Of a stretch of DNA of 64,000 nucleotides, positions 26,270 through 37,257 are shown in pieces. Numbering within the stretch: position 1 is the first letter of the stretch; the number at the start of each line of letters is the position of its first letter. A program made the position numbers and the translations under genes. The stretch is from Chloroflexus aggregans DSM 9485. GTDB lineage: Bacteria; Chloroflexota; Chloroflexia; Chloroflexales; Chloroflexaceae. A model generated the notes under the pieces. The model was not told the DNA's origin. It did no database searches and was given only the letters and a program-made list of their open reading frames with translations. The stretch is taken from contig NC_011831.1 in assembly GCF_000021945.1 (NCBI RefSeq), positions 4,415,353 through 4,479,352 of the forward strand, in the 5' to 3' direction.

Positions 26270-28087
26270 CTACATAATAGGTGTAGTTACATGCATCTGC
26301 TCGAGCACATGCAACACCTGATCACGCACGAATGGTGCGGTAAGCGGCAAGCCATCGCACCACGCTACCGAGCCGAGCCTTGTTGCGTATGCCGGGCAGT
26401 GGAGTTGCAGTAATTGACGTAACTGACCATCGTGATTCTGTTCGATCACAACACAATACCGGTGACGGGCGATAAAATCGGTAACTTCCGGGCCGAGCGG
26501 TAAGGCCCGCACGCGCATACTACTGGTCACAATACCGGTAGCCGCCAACAAATCGCGAGCCTCGGCGATGGCCGGCGCCGTTGACCCAAATCCGATCAAA
26601 CCGATGGTAGCCTCTGGATGCGCATCGATCACCGGGCGGGGTACAAGACGGCGAGCTGTCTCGTGTTTCCGCCAGAGTCGTGCCATATTGCGCTGCCAAT
26701 CTTCCGGTCGCTCGCTATAGACATTACGCTCATTGTGCCCTGTACCACGGCTGAGCGTTGCCGCCAGCGGGTGAGGATTACCGGGCAACGTGCGGTAGCC
26801 AATCCCATCACCGTCAACATCGGCGAAGCGTGCATACGTAGTAAGCTTCGCTAAATCTTCAGCACTGAGCACCTTCCCACGTTGCAGCGGTTGCTCAGGG
26901 TACGTAAAGGGTCGGCTCATCCAGATATTCATCCCCAGATCAAGATCGCTTAGGACAAAGACCGGAGTCTGGAGATACTCGGCCAGATCAAATGCCTGTT
27001 GGGCATCGCTGTAACATTCTTCCATCGTGCCCGGCAGCAATACCACATGGCGGGTGTCGCCGTGGCCGAGGTAATAGACTGACAGGAGATCGCCTTGGGC
27101 GGTGCGGGTAGGCAAGCCGGTTGAAGGGCCAACCCGCTGAACATCCCAGATAACGGCAGGGATTTCGGCGAAAAAGCCTAATCCGGCGAACTCGGTCATG
27201 AGCGAGATACCCGGCCCCGAGGTCGCGGTCATTGCCCGCGCACCGGCCCAACCGGCTCCGATCACGATCCCCAACGCCGCGATTTCGTCTTCGGCTTGCA
27301 CAATCGCGCAGGTCGCCCCTTGATTATGATCGCGTAAACGGGGCAAATAGCTCTCTAGCGACTCGATCAGACTGGTTGACGGCGTAATCGGATACCACGC
27401 TACCACGCCAACCCCACCGGTAATCGCACCGATTGCAGCGGCAGTATTACCGTCGATCAACATCAGGTCGGTGGTAGCCGCAAGTGGCTCGACGCGAAAC
27501 CGCCCATGTGCGGGCGTGTCGGTGTTGCTCATCCATTCCTTTGCCGCCCGGATCACGGCCAGATTCAGCTCGACAGTGGTTGCTTTACCGCGAAACTGGT
27601 GCTGTACCGCCTTGACCAGTGCGGTATCGGTAATCCCCAGAAGTGCAGCCAATGCCCCGACGTACACCATATTAGCCGCGTAGGTTCGTAAGCGCTGGCT
27701 AACACCGGTTTGTTCGAGAAGCTGGCGCACCGGTAGGGCGACCGGGATAATATCGGAACGTTGCGGTTGCCATGGACCATCGGCGGGATAGAGGCAGATA
27801 CCACCGGTAACGAGATTGGCGAGGTCGTCGTTAGCCGTGCGCGGATTAAACGCGACCAATAGCTGCGATTGGGCAGGGCGAGCCGTGTAACCGGCTTGGC
27901 TGACGCGCAAGGTGTACCACGTCGGTTCACCTTGAATATTTGAGGGGAAGAGGTTCTTGCCTGAGACGGGAATACCCATTAAGAAAATGGCTCGCATCAG
28001 CACCATGTTTGCCGTTTGGCTGCCGGAGCCGTTGATGGTGGCCGCAGTAATCGCAAATTCATTGACGGTTGATTGGGAGAATTGCAT
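26270..28087 (-). CDS. korA: 2-oxoacid:ferredoxin oxidoreductase, fused gamma-alpha subunit
   Basis: Partner of KorB. The 606 residues begin with a gamma-type domain (about 1-190, INGSGSQTANMVLMRA) followed by the alpha pyrimidine-binding domain (GNTAAAIGAITGGVGVVAWYPITPST near 215) and a C-terminal domain, as in other fused KorA proteins. The frame extends 20 codons further upstream, but the ATG at 28087 follows AGGAGG, although the spacer is only 2 nt. A good promoter lies 45 bp upstream. With korB it supplies reduced ferredoxin or acyl-CoA in central carbon metabolism. Confidence 0.9.
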   Translation of the reverse strand: MQFSQSTVNEFAITAATINGSGSQTANMVLMRAIFLMGIPVSGKNLFPSNIQGEPTWYTLRVSQAGYTARPAQSQLLVAFNPRTANDDLANLVTGGICLYPADGPWQPQRSDIIPVALPVRQLLEQTGVSQRLRTYAANMVYVGALAALLGITDTALVKAVQHQFRGKATTVELNLAVIRAAKEWMSNTDTPAHGRFRVEPLAATTDLMLIDGNTAAAIGAITGGVGVVAWYPITPSTSLIESLESYLPRLRDHNQGATCAIVQAEDEIAALGIVIGAGWAGARAMTATSGPGISLMTEFAGLGFFAEIPAVIWDVQRVGPSTGLPTRTAQGDLLSVYYLGHGDTRHVVLLPGTMEECYSDAQQAFDLAEYLQTPVFVLSDLDLGMNIWMSRPFTYPEQPLQRGKVLSAEDLAKLTTYARFADVDGDGIGYRTLPGNPHPLAATLSRGTGHNERNVYSERPEDWQRNMARLWRKHETARRLVPRPVIDAHPEATIGLIGFGSTAPAIAEARDLLAATGIVTSSMRVRALPLGPEVTDFIARHRYCVVIEQNHDGQLRQLLQLHCPAYATRLGSVAWCDGLPLTAPFVRDQVLHVLEQMHVTTPIM

Positions 28088-28132
28088 AGCCTCCTCGCAA
28101 TGCAAAGCTCGACACTGAGCAACATACCCGTC

Positions 28133-28162
28133 ATTATACGCGACCAAAACCGATTATTGCAA
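28133..28162 (-). promoter_or_regulatory. promoter of korAB
   Basis: On the minus strand TTGCAA (28162-28157), an 18-bp spacer and consensus TATAAT (28138-28133), about 45 bp before the korA ATG. Confidence 0.65.
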
Positions 28163-28171
28163 TGCAGCGAT

Positions 28172-28233
28172 CCACGGCGCGGGTTACAGAGTTTGCCACG
28201 CCGTGGCGATGTACCGGTGCGTAGAACACCGGT
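28172..28233. terminator. paired hairpins downstream of the cyclophilin gene
   Basis: Two perfect stems: CCACGGCG/CGCCGTGG (28172-28206, 8 bp) and ACCGGTG/CACCGGT (28213-28233, 7 bp). They lie 13-75 nt after the cyclophilin stop on the minus strand and before the korA promoter. Neither has a strong U-run. Confidence 0.4.
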
Positions 28234-28245
28234 CTTACCTTTTAC

Positions 28246-28989
28246 CTATTCTTCGCTAATCGTAATGCCCAGAATCGTCTCACCCGGTGTTGCCAAATCG
28301 GCAGGATTGTTCGGATCGCGCAGCGGAATGCCGTCCACAATCTCCTGTCCTTTGATCACGCGCCCAAAGATGGTGTACTGCTCGTTAAGCCACGGTGCCG
28401 GTGCAGTCGTGATAAAGAATTGTGAACCGGCACTGTTGGGGTCAGTAGAGCGTGCCATTGCCACGATCCCGGGCTGGTCGAACAGGATTTTGTCGGTGAA
28501 CTCAGCAGGGATGGTATAGCCCGGCCCACCGGTGCCATCGCCGTTCGGATCGCCACCTTGTGCCATAAAGTTCGGCAGGACACGGTGCCACGTTAAGCCG
28601 TTGTAGAAATTCTGGCGGGCTAGAAAGACGAAATTGTTCACCGTTTGCGGCGCAATATCGGGCAACAGCTCAATCACTATCTCGCCGCGGGGTGTGTAGA
28701 TGGTCGCGGTGTACTTCTTGGCCGGATCAATTGTCATTGGGGGTGGGCTGTTATACCGGTAGGTCGTGGCGGTTGGCATGATCGGCATTGTGCTTGCCGC
28801 CGGTGTTGGAGTGGCAACGGGTGCAGCCGTCGGTGGGGCCGGTGGAGTGGTAGGAGACGGCGTCGCTGTTGGTGGTGCTGCACGGCTAATCAGTAGGCCG
28901 GCAACAAGACCAAGAATGATCAGCAGAATAGCAATGGCTATCAAGCCGGTCATTGGATTAGGTGTGGAAGATGGACGTTGTGTACTCAC
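28246..28989 (-). CDS. membrane-anchored cyclophilin-type peptidyl-prolyl isomerase
   Basis: Catalyses proline isomerisation during folding outside the cytoplasm. Of 247 residues, 13-36 form a membrane anchor (GLIAIAILLIILGLVAGLLI), 37-85 are an A/P/T-rich linker, and about 90-245 are the cyclophilin domain with FYNGLTWHRVLPNFMAQGGDP and GSQFFIT; the catalytic Arg of FxRV is present as HRV. The chosen start is the GTG at 28989, where GAGGTG lies 4 nt upstream; the longer frame to 29091 would run into uvdE. It has its own promoter. Confidence 0.9.
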   Translation of the reverse strand: MSTQRPSSTPNPMTGLIAIAILLIILGLVAGLLISRAAPPTATPSPTTPPAPPTAAPVATPTPAASTMPIMPTATTYRYNSPPPMTIDPAKKYTATIYTPRGEIVIELLPDIAPQTVNNFVFLARQNFYNGLTWHRVLPNFMAQGGDPNGDGTGGPGYTIPAEFTDKILFDQPGIVAMARSTDPNSAGSQFFITTAPAPWLNEQYTIFGRVIKGQEIVDGIPLRDPNNPADLATPGETILGITISEE

Positions 28990-29022
28990 ATGACACCTCG
29001 ATAACAATTCGATACCGCAGGC

Positions 29023-29052
29023 ATTATACCGGTGAGGATGCGATGGTGACAA
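29023..29052 (-). promoter_or_regulatory. promoter of the cyclophilin gene
   Basis: Minus strand TTGTCA (29052-29047), an 18-bp spacer and consensus TATAAT (29028-29023), about 33 bp before the GTG start. Confidence 0.65.
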
Positions 29053-29069
29053 GTGGATCCGGTCGTACC

Positions 29070-29969
29070 TTATTGCACACACGCTTCCCACTCTGGGGCG
29101 TAGCGATGGAGGTCATGGCGTAAGCGGAGGAGCGCGAGATCACCGGCTTTAGCTTCGAGCATAAGATCGAATGGCGGCAAGCCACGACTTGCCGCGAGTA
29201 GGTCGAGCGCGTCTTGGGCAACGATAAAATCGGCGTGTTGACCGGGGCGCGGTGGTAGAACGCGGGTCGTACCGTTGCGCCCCGGTAGCAGATGGGCCTC
29301 GCTCCGCTGACTGCTCAGATGCACTTCAGGGCGCACGTCGCGCGGCCACGTTGCCAGACTCAACCCGAGGGCAAGCGGCAAACTCCATCGGTCGGGATTG
29401 TGTAAATGAAAATGGAGGTAGTCGAAGACAATCGGTATCCCGATACGAGCGGCCAGAGTCAGCAGCAGGCGTAGTGATGGCCCACTACTGTTATGTTCGA
29501 TGGTGGTGCGTCGGCGGGCAGGCGCCGATAATGCCGACCAGCGCCGCGTGAGGCGGAGGAGTGCTTCGGCGTCGCCGGCTCCGGCATGGATAACCAGCGT
29601 GTGGGTGATCGTGTTGGGTTGATCGAGCGCAACGAGCAGATGAGTCGCCATCTCGATGGTGCTTATGGTTTCGGCGGCAACCCGATCATCAGGGTGACTC
29701 AAGTTGAGGTGCGGATCGAGATGGAGACCGAGGCGGATTTGCTGTGTGCTGAGGCGTTGGCTGAGTAGTGCGAGCTGGGTAGCGCAATCGGCCAGATCTG
29801 CCGGCGTGATGTGGCGCGGGGCAGCAAAACGGTAAAACCGAATTGCCCGTCGTTCAAGGTACGAGAGCAGATCACCGAGTTGCGTGAGTAAGACGCTTAG
29901 ATGGAGTGGTGCGCCACCGGCAAGACCGGGTTGTTGCACGGTGCGAACAGCAAAGCCTAGACGGATCAT
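29070..29969 (-). CDS. uvsE: UV damage endonuclease (UvdE family)
   Basis: Nicks DNA 5' to UV photoproducts in a TIM-barrel active site with metal ions. The 299 residues carry the family landmarks: IRFYRFAAP near 45, LHLDPHLNLSHPDDRV near 85, VIHAGAGDAEAL near 125, FDYLHFHLHNP near 180, HLSSQ near 219, HADFIVAQDALDLL and LEAKAGDLALLRL. The usual ENDD segment reads EHNSSG here, a substitution worth noting. The TTGACA-type promoter and a leader hairpin lie directly upstream. DNA repair fits an organism living in strong light. Confidence 0.85.
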   Translation of the reverse strand: MIRLGFAVRTVQQPGLAGGAPLHLSVLLTQLGDLLSYLERRAIRFYRFAAPRHITPADLADCATQLALLSQRLSTQQIRLGLHLDPHLNLSHPDDRVAAETISTIEMATHLLVALDQPNTITHTLVIHAGAGDAEALLRLTRRWSALSAPARRRTTIEHNSSGPSLRLLLTLAARIGIPIVFDYLHFHLHNPDRWSLPLALGLSLATWPRDVRPEVHLSSQRSEAHLLPGRNGTTRVLPPRPGQHADFIVAQDALDLLAASRGLPPFDLMLEAKAGDLALLRLRHDLHRYAPEWEACVQ

Positions 29970-30001
29970 GCCCGTGCCGCCTCTTCGGATATGCTTAAGT
30001 T

Positions 30002-30064
30002 AGCAGTGGATCGGTTTGATTATTCCACTGCTCGGAGTATAGTACATTTGTTCGATTTTGTCAA
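30002..30064 (-). promoter_or_regulatory. promoter and 5' stem-loop of the UvdE-family gene
   Basis: Minus strand: consensus TTGACA (30064-30059), a 17-bp spacer and TATACT (30041-30036). Transcription should begin near 30029, inside or at the edge of a perfect 9-bp hairpin (AGCAGTGGA/TCCACTGCT, 30032-30002). The hairpin would form the very 5' end of the mRNA, where it may stabilise the message, or it may end the upstream TPR transcript. Confidence 0.65.
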
Positions 30065-30086
30065 AAGAAGCGGTCAAGTTTGCACT

Positions 30087-31331
30087 TCAGAGCCGTGGTT
30101 TGGTCGTGGGTAGTAGACTGTTGATCGCCAACCGACGATGGTGGCGGGTATAGTAGCGAATCTGGCGAGGTAGATTCTCTTCACCGGATACGTATTGTAC
30201 TTGGGCGGCCAGCCGGTCGGCGATACGCTGGATCACCGTCATTTGTTCGGCTGAAGACAAGCCACGTAGTTCATCTGCCCACGGTACGGTACATACACCT
30301 TCTACCACTACCCCCACTACTTCAGGCCACAAAGGACTGTGTTTCATCCAATTGACGGCGAGGCAGAAGCCAGGACTGGGGATGGGTAATCGTTCTCGGG
30401 CGATGGTGAAGAGGTCGGCTGAGTGACCAACCGCGATGACGAGCAAGATCGGCGTCGTGATATTCGGGAGATGGTGTAAGTTCAACAGCGGTAGCTCGAG
30501 AAGCTGAGCCAGTGCAGCGGCGAGTGGTTTGCTGGTCAGATCAGGGGCAACAATCCCTCCCAACTGCCATTTGCTGCTGCGGGCAAGTGCGACGAAGCGT
30601 TGGATGGTACGCACAATATCGTGTTCACGCAGGTGATAATTGTGTAGTGGATGGATGGTGATGCCGTCATCCATCGCCGAACCGAGACAGATTACACCTT
30701 CGTGTACGTAGAGGTCATCTTTCAGCCCGGTGCATGTGTGAAACTCTCGCCGCCGCTCAATACTCTGCAAACACGCCAGCAGGTCAAATTGTGCTTCCGC
30801 GTGGGGAGCAAGTGCCAAAGCGTGTTGCCAGGCTTGTTGTGCTTCATCAAACTGTTGTAATTGAAAGAGACAACGCCCCAGCAGATGAAAAACCGCCCAG
30901 TCATCGTAGTAACGTTGGCGCGGCTTTTCAAGCATCGTCACTGCTTTGGCATATTCACCACGTGCTGCGTAGATGTAGGCTAATTCGAGTTGTGCAGCCG
31001 TATCATTCGGATCAAGCTCAAGACAACGCTGGAACTCTCGTTCCGCTTCGTCGTACCGTTCAAGTTCGATCAAGACGAAGCCGAGGTTGAAATGGGCAAA
31101 GTAATCGTCGGCAAGCGTAGCGACCGCCGCAAACGTGTCGGCCGCTTTTGCCAACAAGCCTTGCTGCTGATAATGGAAGGCCAGTGCGTTATGGGCGTCA
31201 CGCATCGTTGGGTCGGCGGCAATCGCTCGGCGAAACTGCTCGAGGGCCGCTAGCGGGCGTTGGGTGCGCTCGAAAGCCAAACCGTACCGTAAATGGCGAC
31301 GACTGGCGACGCGCTTCATCTCATCGGTCAT
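30087..31331 (-). CDS. TPR-repeat protein with unknown C-terminal domain
   Basis: 414 residues. Residues about 10-195 form five tetratricopeptide repeats (patterns such as ALEQFRRAIAADPTMRDAHNALA and DEAEREFQRCLELDPNDTAAQLELAYIYAARG). Residues 200-410 are a globular domain I do not recognise (GVICLGSAMDDGITIHPLHNYHL, LVIAVGHSADLF). It probably assembles protein complexes in the cytoplasm; no signal peptide is seen. The ATG at 31331 has AGGAGG six nt upstream. A GTG at 31409 overlapping the rph stop (GTGA) is the alternative start, but the extra 26 residues do not look coding. Confidence 0.8.
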   Translation of the reverse strand: MTDEMKRVASRRHLRYGLAFERTQRPLAALEQFRRAIAADPTMRDAHNALAFHYQQQGLLAKAADTFAAVATLADDYFAHFNLGFVLIELERYDEAEREFQRCLELDPNDTAAQLELAYIYAARGEYAKAVTMLEKPRQRYYDDWAVFHLLGRCLFQLQQFDEAQQAWQHALALAPHAEAQFDLLACLQSIERRREFHTCTGLKDDLYVHEGVICLGSAMDDGITIHPLHNYHLREHDIVRTIQRFVALARSSKWQLGGIVAPDLTSKPLAAALAQLLELPLLNLHHLPNITTPILLVIAVGHSADLFTIARERLPIPSPGFCLAVNWMKHSPLWPEVVGVVVEGVCTVPWADELRGLSSAEQMTVIQRIADRLAAQVQYVSGEENLPRQIRYYTRHHRRLAINSLLPTTKPRL

Positions 31332-31405
31332 CCTAAGCCTCCTCGCCCAACCGGTGTGGGCGATGGTTGCGCGTCGTGTCGTAGGCGGAGTACGCGCAAC
31401 CGTAG

Positions 31406-32158
31406 TCACGGTGAAGCTGAGCTGCTCATGGCGTTGTTGGGCAAAACGGTGGCGAGCGCCGCAGCTTGGGTTGCGAGAATCTGTTGAATACCACGTGCCG
31501 CAAGATCTAGCAGTGCATCGAGTTGGGCACGTGATACCGGTGTTCGCTCGGCTGTTGCCTGTACCTCGACAAACGCACTATTGATGTTCATCACGACATT
31601 ACAATCGAGATCGGCCTGACTATCTTCCTCATAGCAAAGATCAAGCAGGAGTGTGTCCTGAATCATTCCTACACTGACTGCGGCCAGTGGGGTGAGTGTT
31701 GGGTATGTTTCAACCGCGCCACTGCGTACCAGATGATCGACGGCGAGCGCTAACGCAACGTACCCACCGCTGATCGACGCAGTGCGGGTGCCACCATCAG
31801 CCTGTAGAACGTCGCAGTCGATGGTGATGGTTCGCTCACCGATCGCATGTAAATCAATCGCTGCCCGCAGTGCGCGCCCGATCAGGCGTTGAATCTCTTG
31901 GGTTCGCCCACTTGGCCCGTTACGTTCACGGCGAGACCGTTGTAATGTCGCCCGCGGTAGCATCGCGTATTCTGCCGTAACCCAACCACCCTGCTGACCG
32001 CGCATCCACGCCGGTACACCGTCTTCAATAGTTGCCGTACACAGGACGCGCGTATTGCCATACGCAATGAGTGCCGATCCTTCCGCGTAAGGAGCAGCAC
32101 CGATCTCGATGGTGATAGGACGCAGTTGATCTGGCGCTCGGCCATCACGTCGTACCAT
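31406..32158 (-). CDS. rph: ribonuclease PH
   Basis: Phosphorolytic 3'-5' exoribonuclease that trims tRNA 3' ends. The 250 residues begin [12 protein letters not shown] and carry [29 protein letters not shown] and the phosphate-site region [19 protein letters not shown] near 115. Length is normal. It lies upstream of the TPR gene in a minus-strand cluster; no specific promoter was picked out. Confidence 0.95.
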   Translation of the reverse strand: MVRRDGRAPDQLRPITIEIGAAPYAEGSALIAYGNTRVLCTATIEDGVPAWMRGQQGGWVTAEYAMLPRATLQRSRRERNGPSGRTQEIQRLIGRALRAAIDLHAIGERTITIDCDVLQADGGTRTASISGGYVALALAVDHLVRSGAVETYPTLTPLAAVSVGMIQDTLLLDLCYEEDSQADLDCNVVMNINSAFVEVQATAERTPVSRAQLDALLDLAARGIQQILATQAAALATVLPNNAMSSSASP

Positions 32159-32226
32159 ACCGGTTTCTCACTCCTTCCTTTTGAATATCATACCACGTGC
32201 AACTACACCCAACAACGCACAATTGC

Positions 32227-32826
32227 TCAACTTTTCGACATAATGTGCCGAATTTGCCAAAGATACCAGCAGGCGATACTACGGTACGGTCGCCAACGTT
32301 CACCTAACGCACGTAGTTCACGCGGCGACAGTATCTGTGGTAATTGATAAACCAGGCGGGCGCCATCCCGCAGTCCGAGATCGTCAGCAGGTAAGATGTC
32401 AAGCCGGTTGAGTGCGAACATGAGATAGATTTCAGCCGTCCATCGTCCAATTCCGCGCACGTTGGTTAGCATTGCAATGGCCGTTTCATCGTCGAGCGTC
32501 GGGAGTAGTTCAAGGTTGATCTGCCCATACACGATGCGCTCGGCTAGATCTCGTAGGTAACCGCTTTTTTGCATCGAGAGGCCGGCAGCGCGTAGCGCAG
32601 TCGTGTCGGCAGCCAGTATCTGTTCCGGCGTCAGTTCACCGAGGAGGGTCGTTAGACGATCACGGATCGCACGCGCGGCATTCAATGAGAGTTGTTGGCT
32701 GATAATTGCATAGGCGAGGGTGGCAAAGCTGTGCGGTTGGCGTTGGAGTGCGAACGAACCAATCTGATCGATCCACGGTGCCAGTACCGGATCAACGGTG
32801 CAGAGATAGTTGAGAGCTTGCTCCAT
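32227..32826 (-). CDS. DNA-3-methyladenine glycosylase, AlkA-type (HhH-GPD)
   Basis: Removes alkylated bases to start base-excision repair. The 199 residues hold the alpha-helical HhH-GPD fold: SFATLAYAIISQQLSLNAARAI (20-50), the helix-hairpin-helix LTNVRGIGRWTAEIYLMFAL near 125 and the catalytic Asp in LPADDLGLRDG near 150. It lacks the N-terminal beta domain of E. coli AlkA, as in short thermophile homologues. The start at 32826 (MEQALNYL) is chosen on family fit; no strong Shine-Dalgarno is visible. It diverges from a small plus-strand gene 71 bp away. Confidence 0.85.
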   Translation of the reverse strand: MEQALNYLCTVDPVLAPWIDQIGSFALQRQPHSFATLAYAIISQQLSLNAARAIRDRLTTLLGELTPEQILAADTTALRAAGLSMQKSGYLRDLAERIVYGQINLELLPTLDDETAIAMLTNVRGIGRWTAEIYLMFALNRLDILPADDLGLRDGARLVYQLPQILSPRELRALGERWRPYRSIACWYLWQIRHIMSKS

Positions 32827-32897
32827 AGGAATACCACATGATAGTCCACGGCGATGATGGCTTCGCAGTGTCACGCCAAGACACGCTACAATGTAGT

Positions 32898-33116
32898 ATG
32901 ACCATTGTACTCGATGTTAATGAAAACGGCGATCGTGGCGATTGCTTTGGGATTGCGTCGTTGATGCCGCGCCCTCGCGAGCTATCGGTAACTCACCATC
33001 GGGTTGTGGCGCCGGGTAAAACCGATCTCACCTATAGCGATTGGCTCGTGCTGGTACGTGATACGATCCGGGTATTGGGCAACGATGGAGTGATCGGGAG
33101 CTACCGGTTGATCTAA
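32898..33116 (+). CDS. small hypothetical protein, possibly leaderless
   Basis: 72 residues starting MTIVLDVNENGDRGDCFG and ending in a helix, VLVRDTIRVLGNDGVIG. The sequence is protein-like but matches no family I know. A TACAAT box ends only 5 bp before the ATG and no Shine-Dalgarno is present, so the mRNA may start at the A of the ATG. Its stop overlaps the stop of the convergent gene on the other strand. Confidence 0.5.
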   Translation: MTIVLDVNENGDRGDCFGIASLMPRPRELSVTHHRVVAPGKTDLTYSDWLVLVRDTIRVLGNDGVIGSYRLI

Positions 33117-33442
33117 TCTGCGTGCAACTTTGACTGCGCTTTTGGCGTCGTACCATCACTGCTTTCCACTCCGGTAAGAAATGCCGTATGCAGAGGTTCG
33201 GTAACGGCTGGTTGGCGGGGAGGATTGGGCACGGCTGGATAACAATGACACAGCCAGAAAGTTGGCTGGCCGGTGATGAGATGGCGGTACATTTGGCTGA
33301 ATGCACCGCACTCGCCATTGAAACGCAAGGGATCATCTCGCTCGTCAAACCGCCAGGGTGACGTGCGTATCTCGATGTGATGCGTGCGACGATCCTCCGG
33401 TGCGGTTGGACAAGCGTAGATGAACCATGCTAGACTGTGCAA
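33113..33442 (-). CDS. hypothetical protein
   Basis: 109 residues from a TTG at 33442. The middle (WRFDERDDPLRFNGECGAF, HLITGQPTFWLCHCYPAVPNPP) looks like real coding sequence, with several Trp and Cys, but I know no family. The start is uncertain. Its stop codon overlaps the stop of the small plus-strand gene, a tight convergent arrangement. It could be spurious. Confidence 0.5.
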   Translation of the reverse strand: MHSLAWFIYACPTAPEDRRTHHIEIRTSPWRFDERDDPLRFNGECGAFSQMYRHLITGQPTFWLCHCYPAVPNPPRQPAVTEPLHTAFLTGVESSDGTTPKAQSKLHAD

Positions 33443-33473
33443 AAGATAGCCAACATACGGAAAGGAGATAACC

Positions 33474-34649
33474 TTGGTCGGTAATCAGAATGAATTACGT
33501 CGCTTCGGCGCCGCTCTGTTGATCGGAATAGCGGCCGGTTTAGCGGCGCGCTACTATTTCGACTCTCGTGCTCGTAATGAAAGTCGGGTGCCCACCGGCT
33601 TGATCGACTGGGAGCAGGCCCGTCAGGCGGCATTACGTTTGTCGCAGTGGGAGCAAGCCCCGGTTGACGATCGCCATTTTCGCCGCCAGCAGTACGCCCA
33701 GATGGTGGCGCAAAGTGAACCTCTCATCGCCGAGTATCTTGGCGTGCAATTACCCGAACCGGTCAATCGAATTTTTGTCTTCGACCGGCGGGAATGGCTC
33801 GAAGCGAATATTGTCTCATTTAGCCAGCTCTTCCGCCCCCTCGAAGAGGTGTATGAAAAGAATGGTGGCGGGCGTGGTGCATTGGGGGTGATGGTTAACG
33901 ACGTCAGCAGTAAGTTGCTGGGGATGCAGATCGGTGGTCTCCTTGGGTATCTGGCTCAGCGTGTGCTCGGTCAGTACGACTTAAGTCTGCTCTCGGCCGA
34001 AGCGACCGGTGGTTCGCTGTACTTTGTCGAACCGAATATTGCCCGTGTCCAGCAGCAACTCGGCCTGAACGATACCGATTTTCGGCTCTGGATTACGCTG
34101 CACGAGATGACCCACGCCTTTGAGTTTGAAGCGTATCCATGGGTGCGTCGCTATTTCCGTGAACTGATCGAGCAGAACTTTACGCTCATCAGCGGCCAAA
34201 TGCTGGGTAACGGCAATAATCTGATCGATATTATGATGCGGCTGGTGCAAGGGGTCGGGAGTGGTCAACATTGGATCGAATCGGTATTGACACCCGATCA
34301 GCGGGTGGTGTTTGATCGGATTCAAGCACTGATGTCAATTATTGAAGGTTACGGCAACCATGTGATGAACGCGGTTGGTCGGCGCTTGCTACCGAGTTTC
34401 AGCCAGATCGAACATCAGATCGCGCAGCGGCAGCGGCAGCGAACGTTACTCGATCAGATGGTCTTTCGCTTAACCGGCCTCGATCTCAAACTAGCCCAAT
34501 ATCAGCAAGGTGAGGCATTTGTCAATGCGGTAGTGGCCGCACGCGGGATCAGATTTGCCGGTCGCGTCTGGGAACGGCCCGAACATCTGCCGTCAATGGA
34601 AGAGATCCGCAATCCGGCGATGTGGATTGCCCGCATAGAACGTATGTAG
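33474..34649 (+). CDS. zincin-like metalloprotease-family protein (DUF2342 / F420-associated type)
   Basis: 391 residues with one N-terminal hydrophobic segment (about 10-26) and the zinc motif HEMTHAFEFE near 213. The preceding sequence, with GGSLYFVEPNI, and the later EGYGNHVMNAVG match the zincin-like family that in actinobacteria travels with coenzyme F420 genes. Whether it cleaves protein is not established for the family. No F420 genes are near. The start is a TTG at 33474 with AAGGAG 6 nt upstream. Confidence 0.8.
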   Translation: MVGNQNELRRFGAALLIGIAAGLAARYYFDSRARNESRVPTGLIDWEQARQAALRLSQWEQAPVDDRHFRRQQYAQMVAQSEPLIAEYLGVQLPEPVNRIFVFDRREWLEANIVSFSQLFRPLEEVYEKNGGGRGALGVMVNDVSSKLLGMQIGGLLGYLAQRVLGQYDLSLLSAEATGGSLYFVEPNIARVQQQLGLNDTDFRLWITLHEMTHAFEFEAYPWVRRYFRELIEQNFTLISGQMLGNGNNLIDIMMRLVQGVGSGQHWIESVLTPDQRVVFDRIQALMSIIEGYGNHVMNAVGRRLLPSFSQIEHQIAQRQRQRTLLDQMVFRLTGLDLKLAQYQQGEAFVNAVVAARGIRFAGRVWERPEHLPSMEEIRNPAMWIARIERM

Positions 34650-34713
34650 GAACGTTCGCGGCGATGGGTTGGCACGCTGCGATGACCGGAGGCGTGCCAA
34701 CCGCAGCTATCAT

Positions 34714-36801
<2,088 letters not shown>

Positions 36802-36878
36802 CTAAAACCTTCTGAAAGTAGTACTGTTGGGGGGTTGCGAAGAGGTAAAGAAAACGTTACCATGGAATCACCCCCCCC

Positions 36879-36916
36879 ACACGAGACCCGCTGGCAGTTG
36901 CCAGGGGGTTTCGTGT
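36879..36916. terminator. strong hairpin upstream of ligA
   Basis: Arms ACACGAGACCC (36879-36889) and GGGTTTCGTGT (36906-36916) form 11 bp with one G-U pair, enclosing an inner CTGGC/GCCAG stem. On the plus strand it is followed by TTCTAATAA, which is mildly U-rich. On the minus strand it starts 2 nt after the stop of a 22-codon ORF and is followed by a run of eight G. Confidence 0.6.
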
Positions 36917-36918
36917 TT

Positions 36919-36987
36919 CTAATAACGAGACACTCGAACATTCGTGCATAGTGTACCACAAGCTATGCCGATGAAATCGCTCGGCAT
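36919..36987 (-). CDS. possible 22-residue leader peptide or small protein upstream of ligA
   Basis: A short frame, MPSDFIGIACGTLCTNVRVSRY, has an ideal AAGGAGAG (minus strand 37003-36996) 8 nt before its ATG and a TATAAT box at 37058-37053. The ATG lies inside an 8-bp hairpin (TATGCCGA/TCGGCATA, 36964-36988). A second stem (CGGTAGC/GCTACCG, 37006-37050) covers the presumed 5' end. A strong hairpin follows the stop. The parts fit a leader-peptide or structured-RNA unit ahead of ligA. No family is recognised and coding is unproven. The rest of 37070-37255 shows nothing. Confidence 0.4.
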   Translation of the reverse strand: MPSDFIGIACGTLCTNVRVSRY

Positions 36988-37257
36988 ATGTCGTTCTCTC
37001 CTTATCGGTAGCCTTCTTCCTTTCAGGCTGAGATGGTGACATAGCTACCGCTATTATATGCCGATACATAATCCATCGTTGTGGCGGAGATACGGGATTT
37101 TTGTATTCACATCAAGTCATCAGACATACCTTCCTCACATCATAGTGCAGCTTGTGATTACAGCCTGTAGGGCGGTACGTAATCAATAGTTAATAGATCG
37201 CAACCGTAAATACTGCATTCCAACGCTGTAAAGTCTCGTTCGGTGTTGAAACGTCTA

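Noticed and set aside
30690-31336. Several plus-strand frames of 60-118 codons across the TPR gene
   Set aside because: All are antisense to clear TPR repeats and have no recognisable content.
36879-36916. Intrinsic terminator of ligA's own transcript
   Set aside because: ligA runs away from this hairpin, so it cannot end the ligA message; it can only be part of its leader or end a plus-strand RNA.
36960-37060. Known riboswitch classes or 6S RNA upstream of ligA
   Set aside because: I compared the visible motifs from memory with TPP, cobalamin, SAM, fluoride, c-di-GMP and others; no core matched. It is kept only as an unclassified structured unit.
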